Below are positions 14,910 to 22,725 of a DNA stretch of 39,970 bases, piece after piece. Under the pieces are notes generated by a model that saw only the letters and a program-made list of their open reading frames with translations, was not told the origin of the DNA and did not search any database. Origin of the DNA: Bacteroidales bacterium (GTDB taxonomy: Bacteria; Bacteroidota; Bacteroidia; Bacteroidales; F082); the NCBI GenBank assembly GCA_024400305.1, contig JAKSMX010000028.1, positions 1 to 39,970 on the forward strand, in the 5' to 3' direction. A program made the translations under genes and the position numbers. Each line of letters begins with the position of its first letter. Positions within the stretch are counted from its first letter, which is position 1.

Positions 14910-15448
14910 TTCCGCCAACGGGTTGACTCTATTTTCGATTTCGGTAATCAGAAATACAGTCATTATGCGAAATATGATGAGTTCACAATGCCTGTCATGT
15001 CGATGCAGACCGATGACACAGGTGACATCCTTGATTTTCCGCTGGTCAACCTTGACGGCGGCACCGTCACTTTACGTGAACAGGAAGGCTGGGTGCTGCT
15101 CAATTTCTGGACGATGAGCTGCGAGCCGTGCCTCGCAAACCTCCTGAATTACAAACATGAACAGGATTCCTTGGGATACCGCATTCTTGAAAACAAAGGT
15201 GTCAGGATATTGGCCGTTGAACACAGATCAGACAATCTGGAACTCATCGGCAAAGTCGCTGACCGCACAAACTGCCGCGACATAATGTATTCCGCCAAAG
15301 ACATAAGAACCAAAATCAACATACCTTATCTCGGTTACTATTATCTGATTGATCCCTCAAAAAAATCATCTGGAAAGGCGGTGGTCTTGGAGATTATTCA
15401 AATCTTCTGAAGACCAAGAAAGAACATGAAATGAACATCAAAAGATGA
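14910..15448 (+). pseudogene. thioredoxin-like (TlpA/redoxin) protein, 5'-truncated and frameshifted
   Basis: The open frame runs from the stop at 14907-14909 through FDFGNQKYSHYAKYDEFTMP, FPLVNLDGGTVTL and GWVLLNFWTMSCEPCLANLL. The last has the thioredoxin W..C..C motif (here SCEPC), as in TlpA/ResA-type envelope disulfide or redox proteins. The annotated-looking frame from 14988 ends in nonsense after DPSKK. Adding one A to the seven-A run at 15359-15365 restores a sensible ending, KIIWKGGGLGDYSNLLKTKK and EHEMNIKR, with a stop at 15446-15448. So there is a one-base homopolymer deletion, or a sequencing error there. No signal peptide or start is left, because the mobile-element junction removed the 5' end. 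Confidence 0.7.
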
Positions 15449-15623
15449 CGGACATGAAAAAATTTCCTTGATGATAATCGCGGTGCTTCCAGCATTCGCA
15501 GTCAATATTAATGTGAGGTGATCATGCTTATTCATAAATCAGGATTGTTGCCGGCGGTGTCGTCGGCAGCATCCTGCTCAAACGGCACGTCAGCAACTTC
15601 AACCTTGCTGTTGTGGTGTCGCC
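15449..15623. other. decayed sequence between two pseudogenes
   Basis: No intact gene. Short words here resemble a coding sequence interrupted by stops and shifts, including a stretch that runs into the ORF6N fragment at 15624. Confidence 0.3.
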
Positions 15624-15812
15624 ATGCTGAGCGGTGTCCTTCACTCTCCTATAGCCATCGAAGCCAACATCAGAATAATGAGGGCCTTCGTCGGAATGAG
15701 ACATTTCATCAAGGTCTATCACATCGGGGCGTCGCTGAAAGACCTTGGCAGGAAATGGTTCGCGTTCTCACTGCTGCATTGCCAGAAAAAATTGCTTTTG
15801 GACAATATCTGA
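15624..15812 (+). pseudogene. ORF6N-domain protein remnant with internal deletion
   Basis: The frame reads MLSGVLHSPIAIEANIRIMR, AFVGMRHFI and then VYHIGASLKDLGRKWFAFSL. The first half matches the end of the ORF6N DNA-binding domain of phage antirepressor-like proteins (MLSxVLxSxxAIxxNIxIMRAFVxMR). The second half matches the C-terminal HDR/PLD-like domain often attached to it (VYHIGASLKDLGKKWFAFS). Roughly 60-100 residues that should lie between them, including the HDR motif itself, are missing, as is the N-terminus. It is a mobile or phage-related relic, consistent with the surrounding graveyard. The match is from memory but distinctive. Confidence 0.6.
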
Positions 15813-15856
15813 TGCATTAATTTTCAGTTTTGAACTATCAGTATTGTTTTTTGTTT

Positions 15857-15864
15857 TATCTTTG
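15857..15864 (+). promoter_or_regulatory. promoter of the TM1266-type/TonB operon
   Basis: TATCTTTG followed by CCGAAG. The leader to the ATG at 15969 is about 100 bases, long enough for a regulatory RNA element, but I recognise no riboswitch class in it. Confidence 0.55.
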
Positions 15865-15968
15865 CCGAAGTGAAATCAACGAAGGTCGTAATAAACTGAA
15901 ATCAAGACAAGACGTTGAGACTGAGGTGATTACGGAGTTATTAACAATCTAATCCGGAGGTGTTTCTA

Positions 15969-16214
15969 ATGGAAAAGAGACTTGGAACAGTTATCATTGA
16001 GATTGAAAACAGGGCGGCGGCGCCGTACGTCAACGAAGTTATCTCGCGTCACGCCGGCATCATCATCGGGCGCATAGGGCTTCCGCGCGCCGACGGTCAC
16101 AGTATCATTTCCCTTATCTTGGAAGGCACCACCGACGAGATTGGCTCCCTCACCGGGCAGCTCGGACGTCTTGACGGCATCGAGGTGAAATCGGCCTTGC
16201 TAAAAAATAAGTGA
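15969..16214 (+). CDS. TM1266-family (iron-only hydrogenase system) putative regulator
   Basis: The ATG at 15969 is chosen because a good ribosome binding site (CCGGAGG) lies 9 bases upstream; the frame itself begins at 15960. The 81-residue product reads MEKRLGTVIIEIENRAAAPY, VNEVISRHAGIIIGRIGLPR, IISLILEGTTDEIGSLTGQL and GRLDGIEVKSALLKNK, the full pattern of the TM1266 family. These small ACT/NikR-C-like proteins are usually encoded with [FeFe]-hydrogenase maturation genes (hydE, hydF, hydG) and are thought to sense a metal or small ligand. Here the neighbour is a TonB-dependent receptor that starts one base after the stop codon. This suggests control of, or response to, the receptor's ligand. 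No hydrogenase gene is in the window. Confidence 0.85.
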   Translation: MEKRLGTVIIEIENRAAAPYVNEVISRHAGIIIGRIGLPRADGHSIISLILEGTTDEIGSLTGQLGRLDGIEVKSALLKNK

Positions 16215-16215
16215 A

Positions 16216-18408
16216 ATGAAAAACAGATTCTTTAAAATCGGCGTGTTCATCCTTTCGATGCACGCCGTCGCAGCCAATGCGCAGACGCTCCAACCTTCTG
16301 AGAACGACACTGTTGTGAAACTCGAGGACGTGGTAGTGAGCAGCCTGAAAGTGGAAAGGAAACTCGCCGACGCCCCGATAAGCGTCGCCATTGTCAATTC
16401 ATTGAAGTTTGAGAAACGGCAGACGTTCGCCGTAGCCGACGGTCTCGCCGACGAGCCGGGTGTCTTCATGGGCGGCGACGGCGTGTGGTCGAAGAATGTC
16501 AACGTGCGCGGCCTCGGCGAAGACCGCCTCGTCACCATGGTCGATGGCAACAGGATTGAGACCGCCACCGACCTGACCGCCTCGCTGTCGATGATTGACG
16601 CCAACGACATCGAGCGCGTGGAGGTCATCAAGGGCGCACAGTCGGCGCTTTACGGCAGCGGCGCGATGGGCGGGATCGTCAATGTCATCACCAAAGACGG
16701 ACATTTCGCCGACAACTTCTATGTCAACGGAAACGTGCTTGTCGGACTCGCCTCCGTCAACACCTCAAACTCCGAATATTTCAACGTGAACGTCGGCGAC
16801 AGCAAATGGTACGTGAAACTCAACGCCGGACACGGATTCGGCAACGACATAAAGACACCGCAGGGCGACATCCGCAACAGCGGCTACGAGACCAGCAACA
16901 TCTCCGCCCGCGCGGGCTTCAAGCCGGCCGTGAACCATATCATCAAGCTGAACTTCCAGCGCAATGGGTCAACGGACGTGGGGATACCCGGCGGAGCGGC
17001 GTTCGCCACGACAGCGACGGCGAAATACAAAGACATCAGCCGCACGCTCTTCAACGCCAACTACGAGATAAGAGACCTCTCTTACACCTTCACCTCGCTG
17101 AAATTCACCGGCTTCGTGCAAGACATCATCCGCGACGTGGAGATGAATCCGAACAGCGTTACGAAGAAAACACTTCCGAACGGGAACATACAGGTGACGG
17201 AGCCGACACTCGTCACGCCGCAAGGAACACATCTCACTTTCGGCGGCAATGTTCAAGGGACATTTGAGTTCTCCGGGAGAAACACACTCATCGCCGGCGT
17301 CGATGTGTGGAGACGGAACATCAGCAGCGACCGCACGAAACACATCACCGTGACGGTTCAGGATTCTCTCGGAAACATCTTGAAAACCAATTTTATAGAA
17401 CGCGGTGAGACACCACTTCCGAAGGCTTCGTTCATGAGTGCGGGAATCTTCGTGCAGGACGAGATGCGTTTCTTCGCGAACCGCCTCAACGTCATCGTCG
17501 GCGGGCGCATCGACGGCATCTTTGTCGAGAACGAGGAATGCCACGACGTCGATTACATCATCACCAACGGGGAGATGAACGACCATCCGGCCGGACAACG
17601 CATCACATTTGAAAAAGGTGAGAAGCAAGACCTCTCGTGGAGCGCAAATCTCGGTGCCATCTACAAGATTACCAATAAGTTCCACCTCGTCATGAACGGC
17701 GCACGCTCCTACCGCTCGCCCTCGCTCGAAGAACGTTTCAAATACATCGACCTGACAAGCAAGGTGCGCCTCGGCAACCCTGACCTTAAGTCGGAAGACG
17801 GCATCTCCGGCGACCTCGGAGTCCGTTTCTGGGGCGACAGGTTCACCATGCAGGCTTCGGGTTTCATCAACAAAATCAACAACATGATCGTCGAGCGAGA
17901 CGGAGTCTTCATCTATCAGACAACCGACGGCGCGACCGACACCGTCCCCGCCCTGATTTTGGACAACGTCGGAAAAGCCTTGCTCTACGGAGTTGATTTC
18001 AGTCTCAACTACAACATCATCAACGGGTTGAACGTCTTCGCGTCGGGTTCCTACACCATGGGCATCGACAAATGCGACGACTCTTATCTGCCGAACATCC
18101 CGCCTATGAAAGGCGTACTCGGTGTCTCTTACACTTACCCGAAAGTCGGCACGGTTTCCGTTGAGATGACGGGCGTAGGCGAAAAACATCTCACCGCCGA
18201 TTACGAAAAGCCGACGTCGGCTTACGGCCGCCTCGACATCGCATTGAACAGCAGGGTCCTGAAGTTGGGGAACGTCGGATTCCAGTTCTTCGGCGGCATC
18301 GACAACGTCACCGACGAGACCTACACCAACTTCTTCTCCACAAACCGCAGCGACATCAACTACGAGCCGGGAAGGAATTTCTATGTCAAAGGGAAAATTA
18401 TCTTTTAA
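16216..18408 (+). CDS. TonB-dependent outer-membrane receptor
   Basis: A 730-residue receptor with signal peptide (MKNRFFKIGVFILSMHAVAA...AQ), TonB-box-like VVKLEDVVV, plug domain (about 40-160, with NVNVRGLGEDRLVTMVDGNR and ALYGSGAMGGIVNVITKDG) and a 22-strand barrel ending in the terminal Phe of FYVKGKIIF. It lacks the N-terminal carboxypeptidase-like domain and has no SusD partner, so it is not a polysaccharide (SusC) transporter. The segment YRSPSLEERFKYID to VRLGNPDLKSE (about 498-525) resembles the FRAP/NPNL region of heme, siderophore and cobalamin receptors. The ligand is most likely an iron or metal complex. It is translationally linked to the TM1266-type gene upstream and ends 15 bases from the convergent acyltransferase gene. 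Confidence 0.9.
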   Translation: MKNRFFKIGVFILSMHAVAANAQTLQPSENDTVVKLEDVVVSSLKVERKLADAPISVAIVNSLKFEKRQTFAVADGLADEPGVFMGGDGVWSKNVNVRGLGEDRLVTMVDGNRIETATDLTASLSMIDANDIERVEVIKGAQSALYGSGAMGGIVNVITKDGHFADNFYVNGNVLVGLASVNTSNSEYFNVNVGDSKWYVKLNAGHGFGNDIKTPQGDIRNSGYETSNISARAGFKPAVNHIIKLNFQRNGSTDVGIPGGAAFATTATAKYKDISRTLFNANYEIRDLSYTFTSLKFTGFVQDIIRDVEMNPNSVTKKTLPNGNIQVTEPTLVTPQGTHLTFGGNVQGTFEFSGRNTLIAGVDVWRRNISSDRTKHITVTVQDSLGNILKTNFIERGETPLPKASFMSAGIFVQDEMRFFANRLNVIVGGRIDGIFVENEECHDVDYIITNGEMNDHPAGQRITFEKGEKQDLSWSANLGAIYKITNKFHLVMNGARSYRSPSLEERFKYIDLTSKVRLGNPDLKSEDGISGDLGVRFWGDRFTMQASGFINKINNMIVERDGVFIYQTTDGATDTVPALILDNVGKALLYGVDFSLNYNIINGLNVFASGSYTMGIDKCDDSYLPNIPPMKGVLGVSYTYPKVGTVSVEMTGVGEKHLTADYEKPTSAYGRLDIALNSRVLKLGNVGFQFFGGIDNVTDETYTNFFSTNRSDINYEPGRNFYVKGKIIF

Positions 18409-18423
18409 CTTTACAACTTTCTA

Positions 18424-19233
18424 CTAAAAAACCTCCATCCTCACTTCATCAGGCGTTTCGACCTTGATATAGTGATAGTTACAATCAATGGCGGAGTCGT
18501 TGGCGCGCTCCGTCATTTTTTTGTGGATGCGGTCGCGCAGGTCTTTTTGGGCTTCCTTGAAAGGCAGTTTCCGGTTTGCATAGAACGGCCCGTCGTAATA
18601 TGTCACGCCTTTGGTGCTTCCGTCGCGGCGTTTTTTATAAACGGTAGTCCTTGCATAGCACGGGGCGTCCAATTTCACCGGATAATAAAAACTCACATCA
18701 GGGAAATTCCTGATTTTGTTGTATTTAGGCCAGATGTGCGCTTCGGGGAAAATCACTATCGAACGGCCTTTGCCAATCGCTTTCTCGATGGATTTGTAAA
18801 AAGTGAGATACGTCTTTCTTCTTTCAGGCCGTGGGAAAAGCCCTATCATCCTCAGGAAAGTGCCTAATCCCTTGATGGAAACGCCGTCGGGATGAACGAT
18901 GTGATAACAATGCCCTGGAAACGCCGTCCCCGGATGGGCGAAGGCGTCGTTGATGGCGTTGGTGTGGTTCGCGAAGACGAAATATCCCTTCCTGCGGTCT
19001 CTCCTTTCCTTCAAAACCTTCTTGTTCCTTATCGGGAAGACGATTTTCAGGCCGTAGCAAATCTTGATTAATATGGCGATGAAATAATACGCGACAGGCT
19101 CGAAGATTCTGTAAAGACGGCTTTTCGGGAAATATTCGTAGTCTTCAGGAATGGGCTTCGCGACGATGTTGTTGCTCGCGAAGTCGTCGTTGACCTCATC
19201 GTAATAATAGAAATACCGCTGTTTCTTTGACAT
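18424..19233 (-). CDS. PlsC-like acyltransferase with atypical HX5D motif
   Basis: The 269-residue protein has one hydrophobic segment (about 47-62, PVAYYFIAILIKICYG) and an acyltransferase core: GYFVFANHTNAINDAF, GLFPRPERRKTYLTFYKS and SIVIFPEAHIWPKYN. The last corresponds to the FPEG block of 1-acyl-glycerol-3-phosphate acyltransferases. The catalytic motif is normally HX4D; here it is NHTNAIND, with five residues between His and Asp, which is unusual. It could be a diverged member acting on a glycolipid or related acceptor. It is encoded 3 bases after a GT4 glycosyltransferase, so the two probably act on the same lipid or glycan. It is likely on the inner face of the cytoplasmic membrane. 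Confidence 0.8.
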   Translation of the reverse strand: MSKKQRYFYYYDEVNDDFASNNIVAKPIPEDYEYFPKSRLYRIFEPVAYYFIAILIKICYGLKIVFPIRNKKVLKERRDRRKGYFVFANHTNAINDAFAHPGTAFPGHCYHIVHPDGVSIKGLGTFLRMIGLFPRPERRKTYLTFYKSIEKAIGKGRSIVIFPEAHIWPKYNKIRNFPDVSFYYPVKLDAPCYARTTVYKKRRDGSTKGVTYYDGPFYANRKLPFKEAQKDLRDRIHKKMTERANDSAIDCNYHYIKVETPDEVRMEVF

Positions 19234-19235
19234 AA

Positions 19236-19255
19236 TTTAACACAAGTTGCACGAG
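19236..19255 (-). repeat. dispersed AACTTGTGY doublet, copy used as gene 3' end
   Basis: On the minus strand the sequence is AACTCGTGCAACTTGTGTTA plus flanking A, a doublet of the 9-mer found at 35144, 35167 and 36970. Here it encodes the last six residues (NSCNLC) and the stop codon of the glycosyltransferase. Confidence 0.8.
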
Positions 19256-20397
19256 TTTTTATGTTTTTCGACTTCTTTCAGGAACATCTCCTCCATCTGT
19301 CTCATGCATTCGTCCTGGTCGTAGTTGACGCTTTCTTCGAGATATTTCTTGCTGAGTTCCGCTTTTTCTTCGGGATGTTCGATGAAATAATCGATTTTGC
19401 GTGCCAAGTCGGTGCTGTCGTTGACCTTAAACAGGCTGCGTTCGTCGATGGCGAAGTTCTTCGTCGCGCATTTCGGCGAGTTGGCGATGACCGGCACGAG
19501 GCCGCACGAAATCGCCTCCAGACATGCGATGGCTTCAATCTCGACTTCGGCGGGATGGCAATACAGGTCACAGAAGTTGATGATTTCAACAAGTTTCTCT
19601 CTTGAGAAGAAATCAATAAATGGCTGATTCACAAGATGTTTCTTTGAATATTTCCTTATCGCGGCTTCGGTTCTGCCTTTGCCTGCGAAGATGAGCTGTA
19701 TTCTGTCGTTATATTTCGACTTGTGAACGGCTTCGAGAAGTATTCTGTGAGATTTCTCATTTGAAAGTCGTCCTGTGAAAAGGATGCAGTATTTGTCTTT
19801 GAATTGTTCGGGTTTCGGTTCCGGCTTCGGCTTGAAAATCTTGTTCACGCCGTTGGAGATGACGTAGCCGTTGGTCTTCCTTCCCCTTTCCTTTTCGAAG
19901 ATGTCGCGGATGAACTGCGTCGGGTAATGGATTGCCTGTGCGCGGCGGAAAACGTTCCCGTCGTACCAACGATATATCAGTTTGTTCGCCAGCCGTGAGT
20001 CCTGCATCGCGATCTGGTTCGTGAAATTCTCGGCCTGCGCGTGGAATCCGCCCGTAATCGGTATTCCGAGCCTGGCGATGTATTTCGATGTTTTGCGCGA
20101 AGCGAACAAAGGCAGCATGATATGCACGATGTCAGCGTCTTTCACGGCCTCGTCGATGATTTTCTTGTCGAATTTCGCGAGGACAATGTCATTAATGCGA
20201 ATCATGTAGTTTATCAGCGTGCCGAGGTTCTGCTTCGGCAGGATGTAATATCCTTCAAGCCCGCGCTTGTCTTCGTCAGGACACACGACCTTGACATTAT
20301 GCCCCTGCTGTTTCAAGAATTTGATAAGATTAATGGCGGCGATTGTGGTGCCGTTATTAGCCTCTCCGAAAACTTCGCAAATAACTGTAATATTCAT
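19237..20397 (-). CDS. family 4 glycosyltransferase
   Basis: This is a 386-residue GT-B enzyme. The start is the ATG at 20397 (MNITVICEVFGEANNGTTIA); a TTG six bases earlier overlaps a TATTTTTG word and is not needed. The N-terminal Rossmann domain has the glycine-rich acceptor loop. The C-terminal domain has YCILFTGRLSNEKSHRILLE and IQLIFAGKGRTE, then CHPAEVEIEAIACLEAISCG, which holds the EX7E motif of retaining GT4 enzymes, followed by LVPVIANS. The pattern resembles diacylglycerol or phosphatidylinositol glycosyltransferases. With the acyltransferase encoded immediately downstream it probably builds an envelope glycolipid. The last six codons derive from a dispersed repeat. Confidence 0.88.
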   Translation of the reverse strand: MNITVICEVFGEANNGTTIAAINLIKFLKQQGHNVKVVCPDEDKRGLEGYYILPKQNLGTLINYMIRINDIVLAKFDKKIIDEAVKDADIVHIMLPLFASRKTSKYIARLGIPITGGFHAQAENFTNQIAMQDSRLANKLIYRWYDGNVFRRAQAIHYPTQFIRDIFEKERGRKTNGYVISNGVNKIFKPKPEPKPEQFKDKYCILFTGRLSNEKSHRILLEAVHKSKYNDRIQLIFAGKGRTEAAIRKYSKKHLVNQPFIDFFSREKLVEIINFCDLYCHPAEVEIEAIACLEAISCGLVPVIANSPKCATKNFAIDERSLFKVNDSTDLARKIDYFIEHPEEKAELSKKYLEESVNYDQDECMRQMEEMFLKEVEKHKNSCNLC

Positions 20398-20432
20398 TGC
20401 CAAAAATACTCGTTTACAATTTTAATAAACTG

Positions 20433-20440
20433 CAAAAATA
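20433..20440 (-). promoter_or_regulatory. promoter of the glycosyltransferase/acyltransferase operon
   Basis: TATTTTTG on the minus strand followed by CAGTTT, 35 bases upstream of the ATG at 20397. Divergent from the promoter at 20511. Confidence 0.55.
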
Positions 20441-20510
20441 CGAAAATATTCATTATTCGATTAAAAAAGTTCGATTTCATCAAATTCACCCGAATTATCT
20501 GAAAAATTCG

Positions 20511-20518
20511 TATTTTTG
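20511..20518 (+). promoter_or_regulatory. promoter of the TapB/DUF3108-like gene
   Basis: TATTTTTG followed by CCGACAT, 36 bases before the ATG at 20555. Confidence 0.6.
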
Positions 20519-20554
20519 CCGACATATTGAAAACGTAAATTTAAATTTAGTAAA

Positions 20555-21376
20555 ATGAGAAATATCTGTAAATCAATTGTTCCTTTAGTTATCATCTGTT
20601 TTGCAATGTCGAATATGGCTGCCCAGGAGCAGACAACCGTTGTCGATGGCGACACTTTGGTCGTGAACAGGGACGTGCAGAGGAGCGAGGTCTATAATCT
20701 CGTGCATTTCACCAACGACACCGTTGTTGACAACCCTTACGGCTCCCCCGACGAGATTTTCAACGCCTTTTTCCCGACAAAGATCGGCGCCCAGCTGACC
20801 TACGAGTCGTACGACAAGAACGGCAAGATGAACGCATATTTCACCATGACGGTGCGCGAACGCGAAGGCGACCTCCAGAACGGACGCCTCATGATGGTTT
20901 ACAATTTCTACGAACCTGACGGCGAACCGTTTTTCCGCGCGCCCAACGAGTTCATCATGGACATCACCAAGAAAAACGGCAGGTCGTACATTGTGATGAA
21001 CGACTGGATGAAGGCCTTGAGAGTCCAATACATGCTTTCCTCCGGCGACCCGAGTACCATCATGGGCGACTTCAAAGTAGGCGACCGGCTGCCTGACACG
21101 GAGATGCCAGTGAAGATAGGATTCATCAAGGCGACGATTTACACCACCGAACGCCAGGTCATTGACTATAAGACTATAAAAACGGAAGCCGGCACTTTCA
21201 ACGCCTACCTCATCCACGAGAGTGTCCGCACGAAAACGCCGGTCGGCACTTTCCGTTCCTCGTCGGATTCGTGGTATGCTCGCTATGTCAGCAACATCAG
21301 CCAGATTGTCTATAGCAGCAAGGGTGTCGGCAAGTCGAGCGTGATTCTGGTCGGTTACAAGAAAGGGTATAAATAG
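20555..21376 (+). CDS. secreted TapB/DUF3108-like protein
   Basis: The 273-residue protein has a signal peptide (MRNICKSIVPLVIICFAMSNMAAQ) and no other membrane segment, so it is periplasmic or outer-membrane associated. The mature part includes FFPTKIGAQLTYESYDKNGK, VIDYKTIKTEAGTFNAYLIH and DSWYARYVSNISQIVYSSKG. The pattern Y-K-T-EAGTFxA...WYAxxVGxV is characteristic of the DUF3108-like/TapB group of Bacteroidota proteins, whose function I do not know. It is monocistronic, with its own promoter and a strong terminator directly downstream. Confidence 0.7.
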   Translation: MRNICKSIVPLVIICFAMSNMAAQEQTTVVDGDTLVVNRDVQRSEVYNLVHFTNDTVVDNPYGSPDEIFNAFFPTKIGAQLTYESYDKNGKMNAYFTMTVREREGDLQNGRLMMVYNFYEPDGEPFFRAPNEFIMDITKKNGRSYIVMNDWMKALRVQYMLSSGDPSTIMGDFKVGDRLPDTEMPVKIGFIKATIYTTERQVIDYKTIKTEAGTFNAYLIHESVRTKTPVGTFRSSSDSWYARYVSNISQIVYSSKGVGKSSVILVGYKKGYK

Positions 21377-21395
21377 GGTATTTCGCTGAAACAAA

Positions 21396-21423
21396 AAAAG
21401 AGGGTGCGTATGCATCCTCTTTT
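21396..21423. terminator. bidirectional intrinsic terminator
   Basis: AAAAGAGGGTGC (21396-21407) pairs with GCATCCTCTTTT (21412-21423) around a GTAT loop, with one G-U pair. A and T runs on each side make it usable from both strands, serving the plus gene ending at 21376 and the minus OmpA gene ending at 21446. Confidence 0.85.
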
Positions 21424-21445
21424 TAGTTATACAATAATTCGTTTC

Positions 21446-22687
21446 TTATTTGACGAAGTCGAGATAAACTCTGCGGTTGTTTTCGATGTTTTCGAATTCT
21501 GAAACACCGCCAGCGGCCTCAATAATGATGTCATTGGCGTTCATACCCAATTTAACGAGTTCGTCTTTCACTGTGTTGCAACGGCTTTCTGAAAGGGTCT
21601 GGTTGTAACCGACTGAACCTGTGGCTTCATCGCATGTGCCTCTCAAGCGGATTTTGCAGTCATATTTCTTCGCAAACTGTGCGAATGTCTGCAAGTTGAC
21701 GCGGTCGTTGTCTGTTCTCAACTCGGCTGAATTGAGGTCGAAGAACACGCTGAAAGGATAGCGACCGAAGACAACTGAATAGATGGCGTTATCTCCAGCA
21801 CTCATGCTTTGCGCCGGCTGACCCTGTTCGGCCTTTTCGACTTCCTCTCTCATGCGGACGATCTCGTTCTGGATTGTCTCGAGACGTTCCTCAACACCGC
21901 TCAAATCTGTTGCTGGTGCTTCTTTTTCGACCACGGCAACTGCCTTGCCTGCACCGCTGTTGCCGAAGTTCCAGCTCAACTTCGCACCGCCTTCATACAT
22001 GAGGTTTTCGGTGTGTTCCCATTTTGGAAGGTTATCGAAACGGTCTCCTGAAAGGAAGGTGATGCCTGCATACAAACGAACTTCGATGTTGTTGTCAACA
22101 GCTACACCAATAGAACCCTGGCCACCGCATGCGAAATGCCACTGTGAGTTGTATTCTTTCTCATCAAAATCTCCTGATGCCAATCTGCCACTAACCGTAG
22201 TGTGGGTCTGGACACCGCCTATCATAGGTGACAGGTCGAGTTTCCAACGTGAATCTCTGAGGTTTTTGAAGATGTAGAAAATGTTGAAATTACCCTGGAC
22301 TGCGAAACGTGCAAACTTCGTCTCAGTGGTCAGGTTTTTGTATTTCCATGCATCAATCGTAGGTTCGGAGGCATACATCTCTCCATTAATGCCGAGCCAC
22401 TGATTATCGCAGAGTTCATCCGCAGATGTCATTTCCACATTTCCCCTCATGCCGCTGAGTTCGAGGGAGAACAGATTGGAGAAGCGGTAACCGGCCGATA
22501 CGCCGTATTCGGCTCTCATCGCCTTTCCGTTGTCAGAATAACTGCGGAAAGTGCAGGTACCCATTGATGCACCTGTAGCGATGCCGAGGTAATATCCGTT
22601 TTGAGGAATTGTCGTCTGTGCTGTCATTGACATTGAAAGACCTAACACGCACAAAACTGCTATTGCGTAATGCTTGAATTTTTTCAT
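21446..22687 (-). CDS. OmpA-family outer-membrane protein
   Basis: A 413-residue protein with signal peptide (MKKFKHYAIAVLCVLGLSMSMTAQ), an N-terminal eight-strand-type barrel (about 25-235), a short coiled-coil linker (about 255-285, GVEERLETIQNEIVRMREEV) and a C-terminal OmpA domain (about 310-413). The OmpA domain shows VFFDLNSAELRTD, LRGTCDEATG, YNQTLSESRCNTVKDELV and ENNRRVYLDF, which bind peptidoglycan. It anchors the outer membrane to the cell wall. It follows a lipoprotein gene after 38 bases with no clear promoter between, so the two are probably one operon. A bidirectional terminator lies just beyond its end. Confidence 0.9.
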   Translation of the reverse strand: MKKFKHYAIAVLCVLGLSMSMTAQTTIPQNGYYLGIATGASMGTCTFRSYSDNGKAMRAEYGVSAGYRFSNLFSLELSGMRGNVEMTSADELCDNQWLGINGEMYASEPTIDAWKYKNLTTETKFARFAVQGNFNIFYIFKNLRDSRWKLDLSPMIGGVQTHTTVSGRLASGDFDEKEYNSQWHFACGGQGSIGVAVDNNIEVRLYAGITFLSGDRFDNLPKWEHTENLMYEGGAKLSWNFGNSGAGKAVAVVEKEAPATDLSGVEERLETIQNEIVRMREEVEKAEQGQPAQSMSAGDNAIYSVVFGRYPFSVFFDLNSAELRTDNDRVNLQTFAQFAKKYDCKIRLRGTCDEATGSVGYNQTLSESRCNTVKDELVKLGMNANDIIIEAAGGVSEFENIENNRRVYLDFVK

Positions 22688-22725
22688 TGTCGTTCTATTT
22701 AAATTGATTTGACTTAATCTGTTAA

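Noticed and set aside
15865-15968. riboswitch in the leader of the TM1266/TonB operon
   Set aside because: No recognisable cobalamin, TPP or other known core; listed only as an unexplained leader.
16969-18189. 406-codon minus-strand frame opposite the TonB receptor
   Set aside because: Shadow of a GC-rich coding strand; no signal, domain or promoter.
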